Assembly: GCA_040507985.1 (NCBI GenBank) | Contig: JBEVNR010000009.1 | Coordinates: 1 to 5,440 of the forward strand | DNA from: JBEVNR01 sp040507985 | Lineage (GTDB): Bacteria > Pseudomonadota > Alphaproteobacteria > Rickettsiales > UBA6187 | Direction of reading: 5' to 3' | DNA: 5,440 nucleotides | Shown: positions 1 through 5,311 of the stretch, piece by piece | How positions within the stretch are numbered: position 1 is the first letter of the stretch | Layout: every line of letters starts with the position of its first letter | Notes under the pieces: model-generated | The model's input: the letters and a program-made list of their open reading frames with translations, nothing else | Databases searched by the model: none | Told to the model about the DNA's origin: nothing | Translations under genes and position numbers: made by a program

Positions 1-126
1 CCGCCATTTCCTTGCGAGGCTTCGACGCAAAACAAAATGCTACAGCAAATGCAAAAAAATGCTCGAATATTCCGTTAAGCTCCTTATGGCCAAAAGAAAC
101 GGTACGTTAGCTATATTAGGTTAGCA

Positions 127-363
127 ATGCCCGTTTCGACGCTTGAGATCATTCTCGGATTGCTCGACAAGTCGCACGAATTGTTTTTAAACGCCTCCGC
201 CCCGCTGAAAAGAGAGCTGCTTTTTATGGTGTTTTCGAACCTAAGCTTAGAGGGCGAAAAACTCCGCTATTGCTTGCGCAAACCGTTCGATTCGTTCGCC
301 GAAAAAGGGGCTTGTCAAGAATGGCTCCCCGGGAAGGATTCGAACCTCCGACCAATTGGTTAA
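127..363 (+). pseudogene. C-terminal remnant of a serine site-specific recombinase
   Basis: The 78-residue frame resembles the extreme C-terminus of large serine recombinases (resolvase/invertase type with recombinase and zinc-ribbon domains). The pattern is an aromatic/acidic helix with FLNAS, then KRELL, a hydrophobic stretch with SNLSLEGEKL, and a K-PF motif (residues about 20-55). The catalytic resolvase domain and DNA-binding parts are absent. An in-frame stop lies at 76-78, and I see no convincing recombinase sequence in the other two plus frames of positions 1-126. The last 14 residues (from LPGKDSNLRP) are antisense translation of the tRNA-Asn gene, so the genuine homology probably ends near position 321. 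There is no clear Shine-Dalgarno site before ATG 127. This is probably the relic of an integrated element next to a tRNA. The family call is from remembered motif similarity; the fragment is not expected to be active. Confidence 0.55.
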
Positions 364-396
364 CAGCCAACTGCTCTACCACTGAGCTACCGGGGA
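322..396 (-). tRNA. tRNA-Asn (anticodon GUU)
   Basis: Read on the minus strand, this folds as a complete 75-nt tRNA. The acceptor stem TCCCCGG (396-390) pairs with CCGGGGA (332-326), followed by discriminator G (325) and an encoded CCA (324-322). The D arm contains GCTCAGTGGTAGAGC. The anticodon stem GTTGG/CCAAT encloses loop CTGTTAA with anticodon GUU at 364-362. The T arm has the GGTTCGAATCC signature. It reads asparagine codons AAC/AAU. A promoter lies just upstream at 416-444. The 3' end faces the recombinase remnant, a common arrangement where elements have integrated at tRNA genes. Confidence 0.97.
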
Positions 397-415
397 AGGA
401 AAGCTTATGCCTCAA

Positions 416-444
416 CTAATAAACATTTTACATAGGAAAATCAA
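416..444 (-). promoter_or_regulatory. Probable sigma70-type promoter of tRNA-Asn
   Basis: On the minus strand, TTGATT (444-439) and TATTAG (421-416) are separated by 17 bp. The mature tRNA starts about 20 nt beyond the -10 hexamer, a normal spacing for a tRNA leader. The hexamers match the consensus moderately; the call rests on spacing and position. Confidence 0.5.
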
Positions 445-461
445 CGGTATTTTTTATACCG
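445..461. repeat. Perfect 6-bp hairpin abutting the tRNA promoter -35
   Basis: CGGTAT, a TTTTT spacer and ATACCG form a perfect inverted repeat that starts at the base next to the predicted -35 hexamer of the tRNA-Asn promoter (about -36 to -52). It could be an operator-like site, part of an AT-rich upstream activating region, or chance in AT-rich DNA. No regulator is implied by the window. Confidence 0.3.
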
Positions 462-580
462 GCAGGGAAAAACACCAATCTGCAGGCTCTGCGCACGGTA
501 TGGATAATTCATGGAATTATTAGGCTGCATACAATTTTTGAGCCATAGGCCACAGCCTAGCTAAACGAGACGATTTTCAG

Positions 581-717
581 GGATTTTTTTGGCGAGCCAC
601 CGGCCGGCGAAGCTAAAATTCCATTCGTTTTTGCAGGAATAGTGAATTATTTAGCTGCGCTGACCTTCGGTTCAAAAAAAAACGAATGGAATTTGCAGTA
701 AAAAAGACCAAAAATCC
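581..717. repeat. Nested imperfect palindrome, about 137 bp
   Basis: The inner arms are perfect 17-bp inverted copies: AAATTCCATTCGTTTTT (616-632) and its reverse complement (678-694), separated by a 45-bp loop. The outer arms are GGATTTTTTTGG (581-592) and CCAAAAATCC (708-717), which pair apart from two extra T. Arms at two levels in the same order suggest one folded or mobile palindromic element rather than chance. Its sequence differs from the palindromic element at 2176-2343. It has no coding capacity. It could be a non-autonomous element or a transcribed hairpin. Confidence 0.55.
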
Positions 718-997
718 GACCGTTTTTAATAAAGTGCACACAACCTAAGGGAGTTTTTTTGTTTTTTGCTTTTTAAAAAGCGGATACGTTAGGTAAAGAC
801 CGGAAGGATTGCGTATACCAAGTTTGCGAAGGTTTGGAGTAAAAAAATCATGAATTCCCTGCTTGCGCAGACATGACGATACGGGATGCCGATAAGATAA
901 TGGCGCCAACTTGCGGTAGACTTTTGTAACGACACGTACAATATCGAAATACTAACGCCATCCTGCAGCATGCAAGCTTTCGATAGATACTCAACCG

Positions 998-1251
998 TTA
1001 ATAGCGCTCAAGTAATTCTCTTTTGTCATTCTGATCATAGTGCGTCTTACACATACCGACTACACCAGTTTGGCCATTGCTGAATGTTACGGGCACTTTT
1101 TTCCTGGTTGACCGCACGCCGTGTTATCCTCATCATACCTTACTTCACAAGTCACGCCCTGTTCAGCAAATTTAAGGGTCTCAATTCCGCGTCCTATTGT
1201 CTCTAACATTTTACCCACCCGGCTCGCAAGATAATAGGCGACAGCACTCAT
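998..1251 (-). pseudogene. Small zinc-binding-type protein gene split by a -1 frameshift
   Basis: Two minus-strand frames join into one plausible protein of 84 residues. Frame one runs from ATG 1251 for 54 codons to TAA at 1089-1087. The second frame continues from the A6 run at 1102-1097 to TAA at 1000-998. The joined product keeps C35, C46, C68 and H71 (C-x10-C-x21-C-x2-H, the last part reading GMCKTHY), like a treble-clef or zinc-ribbon site; frame one alone loses the last two ligands. The frames meet at A AAA AAG in the register of a canonical -1 slippery heptamer, and the zero-frame stop is two codons later. A second possible start is ATG 1209, preceded by a G-rich GGGTGGG; ATG 1251 has no visible ribosome site and an in-frame TAA three codons upstream. 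Codon use is more AT-rich than in the operon to the right, fitting acquired DNA. Either the gene is decayed by loss of one A, the read is wrong by one base, or the shift is programmed. I do not recognise the family. Confidence 0.5.
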
Positions 1252-1446
1252 GGCCAGTTAATACTAAAACAAGCGACAAGATACGCGTGAACTTGACTTT
1301 CGTAAACTTTTGCTAGTCGTAAAAACAACGTTCTCTGTACGTAACAAAAATAGTAGACTTAAGGTAGCTCAACTATAGAACGACGATCACATGTTACAAC
1401 CTTTTATTTATCTTAATAACGGTGATTTTCCATAAAAACGTCGCTA
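1252..1446. other. Intergenic spacer between divergent genes, nothing recognised
   Basis: This AT-rich spacer lies between the minus-strand frameshifted gene and the elbB promoter. It presumably holds the promoter of the minus-strand gene, but I see only weak candidates (for example a TTGTTT / TTACGA pair on the minus strand) and do not call one. No RNA gene or repeat is evident. Confidence 0.4.
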
Positions 1447-1475
1447 TAGACGCGCGCCGCCCTTTTTGGTATGAT
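1447..1475 (+). promoter_or_regulatory. Probable sigma70-type promoter of the elbB operon
   Basis: TAGACG (1447-1452) and TATGAT (1470-1475) are spaced by 17 bp and match the consensus at 4/6 and 5/6 positions. The predicted start near 1482 would give a leader of about 25 nt before the elbB ATG. The Shine-Dalgarno GGAG at 1497-1500 is 7 nt from the start codon. Confidence 0.5.
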
Positions 1476-1507
1476 GGCGGACCGGTGACGACTATCGGAG
1501 CGAGGCC

Positions 1508-2176
1508 ATGACGAGAGCGGCGGTAATATTGTCCGGGTGCGGCCATCTGGACGGAACGGAAATTCGAGAGGCGACGATCGCGTTGCTTGAGCTGGACAAG
1601 CGCGGCATAGACGTGCGCTGCTTTGCCCCGGACGCACCGCAAGCGCACGTCGTAAACCATGCGACGGGCGAGGAACGCAAGGGCGAATCCCGCAACTGTC
1701 TTGACGAGTCCGCGCGCGTCGCGCGGGGCGCAGTTTCCCCGTTGCGCGACGCCGACATGGACGATTTCGACATGCTGGTGCTGCCGGGCGGATTCGGCGC
1801 GGCGAAAAATGTTTCCTCCCTCGCCTTTGACGGTAAAAACGCCTCCGTCATCCCCGACTACGCCCGATGCGTTTTAGCATGTCTGGAACGCGGCGTCCCC
1901 ATCGCAGCCATTTGTATTTCTCCGGCGGTGTTGACGGCGGCGGTGAAGGGAAAATATTCCCCGCGCGTTACCATCGGCGACGACGAGCAAGGCTTGATCG
2001 CCGGCTTGGGCGGAATCCACGTCGCGTGCGCGACTCATGACGCCGTGTTTGACGACGCGCTGAAAATAGCTTCGTGCAGCGCCTATATGCGAGGCGACGC
2101 ACGATTGAAGGACGTGGCGGAAGGCGTCGCCAAGGCAATAGAGCAAGCATGCATATGGGCGACCGAAAAAAAATAG
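1508..2176 (+). CDS. elbB: ElbB, glyoxalase / isoprenoid-biosynthesis-associated DJ-1/PfpI-like protein
   Basis: The 222-residue product matches the ElbB family (about 217 residues in E. coli) along its whole length. It opens with a strand and SGCG (residues 9-12) followed by DGTEI. Next come the CFAPD motif near residue 38, NHATGE near 50, and the PGGFGAAKN signature at 93-101. The nucleophile-elbow cysteine is C136 in AICISPA, followed by VTIGDD at 154-159 and an SAYM motif near 191. ElbB is cytoplasmic, belongs to the class I glutamine amidotransferase/DJ-1 superfamily, and has been linked to glyoxalase activity and to isoprenoid yield; its physiological substrate is not settled. The start is supported by GGAG 7 nt upstream and by the promoter at 1447-1475. 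Its 3' end overlaps the next gene by 28 nt in another frame. Its TAG stop is formed at the junction with a palindromic element; without the element the same codon would be TAA, so the protein is unchanged. Confidence 0.93.
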   Translation: MTRAAVILSGCGHLDGTEIREATIALLELDKRGIDVRCFAPDAPQAHVVNHATGEERKGESRNCLDESARVARGAVSPLRDADMDDFDMLVLPGGFGAAKNVSSLAFDGKNASVIPDYARCVLACLERGVPIAAICISPAVLTAAVKGKYSPRVTIGDDEQGLIAGLGGIHVACATHDAVFDDALKIASCSAYMRGDARLKDVAEGVAKAIEQACIWATEKK

Positions 2177-3204
2177 ACTTCTTGCATAACCCTACTAAGG
2201 CGGGCGTCTACGTCGGTTCGTCCGTCCTGGAATCCTCACCCCCGCTTTTGCGGGGGCAGGCCTTCGCGTCTAATACGCTGCGGTTCTCCGGGCGGGCGAA
2301 ACCTAGTATCCGCTCCGCCTTAGCGGGTTATGCAAGAAGTCTAATAGCGCGTTCCGCCGCCATCGCCGCGTTGGCGCTGCATCAAACCGCACATGCCGCC
2401 GCGCCCGCCGGCATGATCCCCTACCCCGTTCTTAAGCCCGCACTGAACGCCCGCACGCAAGACCCGGCGGGAGACGAAGGCGCGACGTTACTGCCTCCCT
2501 CCGAATCGCTTGCCTCTCCGGAAGCAAGCGGCGACGTGATTATGCCGGCGTCGCGCGATTTCGGCTTGTCGCCGCAAAAACGCACGGCTTGCCCTCCCTC
2601 TCCGGCGGTGGAGGCCTCGTTTCCAAAACCGGAGGAAATGCGCCGCTCCAACAATTTATGGCGAAGAACGGGAAGCGTCGACCACGCCGCCGGCCAATAT
2701 ATTCGGATAGACGGCGTGGTGCGCGACGCCAATTGCATGCCCGTCTCCGGCGCGCACGTCACCATGTGGCAACGCGACCAGGCCGGCATGTATGAGGCGC
2801 GATATCGGCGCATCGTTGAAAATCCGCTTCGCCACCCCGAATACGATCCCAATTTCGGCTATAGCGGCCAGACCGACACCGACAATCTGGGCGAATTTTC
2901 CTTCATTTCGATCATGCCCGGCGTGCAGAATTATGCGACGCCGCCGCATCTGAACGTCGAAATTCGACACGAGGACTTTAAAACCCTGACGACGCGCATT
3001 TACCTGTTGCCCAACGGCACGGCGCCGGATTCGTCCGCCTCGCCCACGCGCAACCCGTTCGCAAGTAGCGGCATTCCTCCCTTATACGATTGGAACGGCG
3101 TCGCGGCCGGCTCTGCGGTCACGGAGGAGGGAGAAGGGTTCGGCATAGAGTTTTTCGCCGATATCGCCCTGCGCGGAAAAACGCGGACGACGCGGTTATA
3201 TTAA
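2149..3204 (+). CDS. Exported intradiol-ring-cleavage-dioxygenase-like protein with an element-encoded insert in its signal peptide
   Basis: The product from ATG 2149 is 351 residues (ATG 2155 is an alternative). AGAG at 2140-2143 is a weak ribosome site, and the start lies inside elbB, suggesting translational coupling. Residues 10-65 come from the palindromic element at 2176-2343. Residues 1-9 (basic, DRKK) and 66-83 (hydrophobic, ending AHA) would together be a classic signal peptide. Residues 84-183 are a low-complexity Pro/Ser/Ala-rich linker. From residue 184 the sequence follows the beta-sandwich of protocatechuate 3,4-dioxygenase-type enzymes: G-V-x-D then PVSGAHVTMWQ, the GMY tyrosine (Y215), DPNFGYSGQTDTD, a GEFSF strand, PG, PPH, LTTRIYL, and a C-terminal FADIALRGK. 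Of the family's two tyrosine and two histidine iron ligands, Y215 and the first histidine (H267) have counterparts. The second histidine position is N269, and the PG-P-Y tyrosine is replaced or shifted (Q260/Y262). It may be inactive, altered, or a binding protein. Export and iron loss are inferred. Confidence 0.75.
   Translation: MHMGDRKKIDFLHNPTKAGVYVGSSVLESSPPLLRGQAFASNTLRFSGRAKPSIRSALAGYARSLIARSAAIAALALHQTAHAAAPAGMIPYPVLKPALNARTQDPAGDEGATLLPPSESLASPEASGDVIMPASRDFGLSPQKRTACPPSPAVEASFPKPEEMRRSNNLWRRTGSVDHAAGQYIRIDGVVRDANCMPVSGAHVTMWQRDQAGMYEARYRRIVENPLRHPEYDPNFGYSGQTDTDNLGEFSFISIMPGVQNYATPPHLNVEIRHEDFKTLTTRIYLLPNGTAPDSSASPTRNPFASSGIPPLYDWNGVAAGSAVTEEGEGFGIEFFADIALRGKTRTTRLY
2176..2343. mobile_element. 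Palindromic MITE-like element inserted in frame, flanked by TA
   Basis: Perfect 17-bp terminal inverted repeats, GACTTCTTGCATAACCC at 2176-2192 and its reverse complement at 2325-2341, bound a 166-bp element. After a 1-nt offset the pairing resumes with CTAAGGCGG (2195-2203) and CCGCCTTAG (2315-2323). TA lies on each side (2174-2175 and 2342-2343), consistent with a TA target duplication as made by IS630/Tc1/mariner-type transposases. Because TA is self-complementary, it cannot be told from a longer inverted repeat. No transposase is encoded, so it would have to be moved in trans. Element plus one TA is 168 bp and has no stop in the host frame, adding 56 residues to the intradiol-like protein. 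The centre carries a hairpin core (2235-2282) that recurs at 5371-5418. The whole insert could fold as a long hairpin in the operon mRNA. Confidence 0.8.
2235..2282 (+). repeat. Structured 48-nt repeat core, copy 1
   Basis: The core begins CTCA, followed by a hairpin with 7-bp stem CCCCCGC/GCGGGGG and loop TTTT (2239-2256), then CAGGCCTTCGCGT, a variable loop, and TACGCTGCG. GCGT and ACGC can form a second 4-bp stem. Copy 2 at 5371-5418 agrees at 41 of 48 positions with no gaps. This copy lies inside the palindromic element and is translated as part of the intradiol-like protein. Confidence 0.8.
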
Positions 3205-3215
3205 AGGGAAAGACG

Positions 3216-4337
3216 ATGGCCCATTATTCTACGCACGTTGCGCATGGCGTTGTAGCGATCGCCTTTTTCGGCGCCTCGGCCTTGGCGTTGACGCCGGCCG
3301 ATTACATCGCGCAATGCGATTCCGGCCATATGGAAAGCTGCAACAACCTCGCGGCCATGTACCGCAAGGGAGTCGGCGTCGAAAAAAGCGCGACCAAGGC
3401 CGCCCGCCTCTATGGCAAGGCATGCGACGCCCGTTACATGCTCGCCTGCGGCAATTTGGGAGGAATGTACCAATATGGCGAAGGGGTGTCTCGCGATCCG
3501 GAAAAAGCGCGCGCCTTGTTCGGCTCGGCCTGCCGCGCCGGAGAGCCGACCGCCTGCACCAATTTGGGGGGCATGGCCGAACGGGGCGAGGGAGGCCGAA
3601 AAAACGCGGAGGAAGCGGGAGATTTATACGAAAAATCGTGCCGCCAATCCGACATGTACGGCTGCATTAATCTGGGCGCCTTGTATCAGCAAGGCGACGG
3701 CGTCAGAAGAAACGCCCATAAGGCGGCGGAATATTACCGCATGGCCTGCAAGGACGGATATCTCGTCGGGTGCAACAATCTCGGCGTGTTGTACGCGGAA
3801 GGAGAGGGAACGGAAAAAAACGAAAAAAAGGCCGCCGAACTGTACGGCAAGGCATGTCGCGCCGACAACATGCTGGGATGCATGAATTTGGGGACCTATT
3901 ACGCCAACACCGCGCAAGGCGGGGGAGATTACTCCAAGGCCGCCGCCTTATACGACAAGGCGTGCGGCAAGGGACACGCCGAAGGCTGCTATAGGTTGGG
4001 CGAAACCTACGAAGACGACCGCACCGGACAAAAAAACCTTTCCATCGCCGAAGATTCGTTTCGCAAAGCTTGTAAGGAGGATTACGCCGCCGGCTGCACC
4101 CGGCTGGGCGCGTTGTACGAATCGGATGAGCTTCCCCATAGCGACGCGTCGGCGGCGAAATATTTCTCCCTCGCCTGCGATAAGGACGACGCCGAAGGGT
4201 GCTTTATGCTGGGCGCCATGATAGAAAAAGGCAAAACTCCCTCCACGCCCGTCTCGACGGCGGAATTATACCGCAAAGCGTGTCGCTTGGGCTACGGCAC
4301 CGCCTGCGCCGCGCCGACGGACGCGGAAAAAAGATAA
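3216..4337 (+). CDS. Exported Sel1-repeat, Hcp-like cysteine-rich protein
   Basis: The start is ATG 3216: AGGGA lies at 3205-3209, and the product then opens with a signal peptide (hydrophobic core about residues 11-23, SALA before a probable cut after A24). The 373-residue protein is a tandem array of about ten 36-residue Sel1-like helix-turn-helix repeats. Their signature is K-A-C-x7-C-x-N-L-G-x-(L/M)-Y-x-x-G-x-G. Cysteines occur only as C-x7-C pairs: 34/42, 70/78, 106/114, 142/150, 178/186, 214/222, 250/258, 286/294, 321/329 and 356/364. The period is 36 except for 35 in the last two steps. One cysteine pair per repeat bridging adjacent helices is the hallmark of Helicobacter cysteine-rich proteins (HcpA/B/C), which are exported Sel1-repeat solenoids. 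The role is probably protein binding in the periplasm or outside the cell; no partner is evident. Some Hcp proteins were reported to bind beta-lactams, which should not be assumed here. It starts 11 nt after the intradiol-like gene and so is likely cotranscribed. Confidence 0.88.
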   Translation: MAHYSTHVAHGVVAIAFFGASALALTPADYIAQCDSGHMESCNNLAAMYRKGVGVEKSATKAARLYGKACDARYMLACGNLGGMYQYGEGVSRDPEKARALFGSACRAGEPTACTNLGGMAERGEGGRKNAEEAGDLYEKSCRQSDMYGCINLGALYQQGDGVRRNAHKAAEYYRMACKDGYLVGCNNLGVLYAEGEGTEKNEKKAAELYGKACRADNMLGCMNLGTYYANTAQGGGDYSKAAALYDKACGKGHAEGCYRLGETYEDDRTGQKNLSIAEDSFRKACKEDYAAGCTRLGALYESDELPHSDASAAKYFSLACDKDDAEGCFMLGAMIEKGKTPSTPVSTAELYRKACRLGYGTACAAPTDAEKR

Positions 4338-4354
4338 AATTCTTTTTTTACGCG
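4322..4354 (+). terminator. Possible terminator hairpin overlapping the stop of the Sel1-repeat gene
   Basis: CGCGGAAAAAAGA (4322-4334) can pair with TCTTTTTTTACGCG (4341-4354) around a 6-nt loop that holds the TAA stop, with one mismatch or bulge. The stem is A/T-dominated with a CGCG base and no downstream T run beyond its own arm, so it is not a classic intrinsic terminator. Position at the operon end and the convergent gene beyond make it the best candidate. Confidence 0.3.
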
Positions 4355-4375
4355 ATAAGGAAGAAACATGCGGAG

Positions 4376-4394
4376 GTAAGCGCCTGCGCTTTAC
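4376..4394. repeat. Small hairpin between convergent genes
   Basis: GTAAGCGC (4376-4383) and GCGCTTTAC (4386-4394) form a hairpin with one bulged T and a very short loop. It lies in the 105-nt gap between the ends of the Sel1-repeat gene and the minus-strand membrane gene, where a terminator is expected, but no T tract follows it on either strand. Confidence 0.25.
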
Positions 4395-4442
4395 GGACTA
4401 ACAAAGGAAAAAAGCAAGATTTCGGGGAACTCGCAACCATTC

Positions 4443-5171
4443 TTAGAATAGCTTTTTCTTCTCGTTCAAACGACGACGTGCGGAGATATGCTTAATCACG
4501 TATATGACGTAATAGGCAAGCGCGATTACTCCAAGCATCATAAGGCAGATCACGAAAGGGTGAGGAGATTCTCCCACAACCCATTCCTTAAACGGCGCCA
4601 AGAGGTTAAACAAAATGTTAAAAGGAAAGGGAAGCCTTTCCCCGGATAATTCCGGTTCGGCGCGAGCGACGATGGTCGGCGACGTCTTATTGGCGTACAC
4701 GTGCGCCTTGTGGATAGCCATCTTCAGGAAATCAAAAAATTCCGCGCTGCCGGCGCATTCCTCCGAAGGAACGAAAGAGACGTTGAATGCGGAAGCGGAA
4801 CATTCCATGGATTGGCGGTCGCTCGCGCAACGGCACGTCTCGCGAGCAAGATGCAACATAATCGGTTTTTTAGCGTCGGAGAAAGTAAGGTACGCAAATT
4901 CGGCGTCGGAAGAATTAACGGAGAGCATAAGGGTTCCGTCTTTACGCGACCTTGAGACGCTCATGAGGGGGTGGCCGGGATCCAATTTATTATGGAACGC
5001 ATATGCCTCGAAATTTTTGCGACTCAAAATTTCCGTGAGATCGCCTTGGATATTGACGGAAGGGGGAATAAAGCAAGAAAAATACAGGGCCGAATGATCG
5101 TCTTTGCAGTAAAAGTCAACCAACGGAGTTGCGGTGGCAACAACTGCGAACGGCAACAACAGGGATCGCAT
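4443..5171 (-). CDS. Hypothetical exported protein with one C-terminal membrane helix
   Basis: I do not recognise this 242-residue protein. Its N-terminus (MRSLLLPFAVVATATP) looks like a signal peptide. A soluble, presumably periplasmic region of about 180 residues has cysteines at 22, 33, 113, 115, 124 and 139, including a C-x-C at 113/115 and an even number compatible with disulfides. A hydrophobic segment at about 206-227 is followed by a short basic tail (SARRRLNEKKKLF), giving an N-out/C-in single-pass topology. Start ATG 5171 has no clear Shine-Dalgarno site; no other start codon lies between it and an in-frame TGA about 75 nt upstream, and a promoter is visible at 5268-5296. It converges on the elbB operon and is not part of it. 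Plus-strand frames across the same stretch lack such features and are shadows. Confidence 0.7.
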   Translation of the reverse strand: MRSLLLPFAVVATATPLVDFYCKDDHSALYFSCFIPPSVNIQGDLTEILSRKNFEAYAFHNKLDPGHPLMSVSRSRKDGTLMLSVNSSDAEFAYLTFSDAKKPIMLHLARETCRCASDRQSMECSASAFNVSFVPSEECAGSAEFFDFLKMAIHKAHVYANKTSPTIVARAEPELSGERLPFPFNILFNLLAPFKEWVVGESPHPFVICLMMLGVIALAYYVIYVIKHISARRRLNEKKKLF

Positions 5172-5267
5172 GGCGAAAGCAGAAATAACGGGGCGGCGCG
5201 AATCAAGTCGAGCAAAGGGCGTAGATAAGCAATAGCCTAATCACGAAAACCTGGAGAAGTTATCGAA

Positions 5268-5296
5268 TTTATAACATATTTATGCTTTCAAGTAAA
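5268..5296 (-). promoter_or_regulatory. Probable promoter of the minus-strand membrane-protein gene
   Basis: On the minus strand, TTTACT (5296-5291) and TATAAA (5273-5268) are separated by 17 bp and match the consensus at 4/6 and 5/6 positions. A start near 5261 gives a leader of about 90 nt before ATG 5171. The surrounding 5230-5300 stretch is AT-rich, as expected for a promoter region. Confidence 0.5.
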
Positions 5297-5311
5297 TACG
5301 CTCTTTGATAG

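Larger units (their letters stand above)
397..997. other. 600-bp AT-rich gene-free stretch with several inverted repeats
   Basis: I find no coding region with a recognisable protein signature or ribosome site here. A 60-residue minus-strand frame at 789-971 has no family features. The stretch contains long A and T runs and several small dyads: ATAATTC-ATG-GAATTAT at 504-520, the nested repeat at 581-717 (listed separately), and the perfect palindrome GCTTTTTAAAAAGC at 768-781 just after a T-rich run at 754-767. I do not recognise a tmRNA, RNase P RNA or 6S RNA core. It reads as decayed DNA or as spacer carrying short repeat elements. Confidence 0.5.

Noticed and set aside
224..415. Minus-strand open frame across the tRNA-Asn gene
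   Set aside because: It overlaps the whole tRNA gene and its flanks and has no protein-family features.
789..971. 60-residue minus-strand open frame downstream of the frameshifted gene
   Set aside because: No ribosome site, no recognisable motif, and low-complexity composition; it also does not continue either frame of the upstream gene convincingly.
962..979. CCTGCAGCATGCAAGCTT resembles a cloning polylinker (PstI-SphI-HindIII) with one base missing
   Set aside because: The flanking bases do not match vector sequence on either side, so contamination is not supported; most likely coincidence of overlapping palindromic sites.
2074..2148. Longer N-terminus of the intradiol-like protein starting inside elbB at 2074
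   Set aside because: Residues before ATG 2149 are an Arg/Gly-rich shadow of elbB; the signal peptide restored by removing the element begins at 2149 or 2155.
2330..2344. ATG at 2330 as a start codon just after the element arm
   Set aside because: It is out of frame with the signal peptide and reaches a stop after four codons.
4615..5097. 160-residue plus-strand open frame opposite the membrane-protein gene
   Set aside because: It lacks a signal or domain pattern, while the minus strand encodes a signal peptide, membrane helix and basic tail in coherent order and has a promoter.
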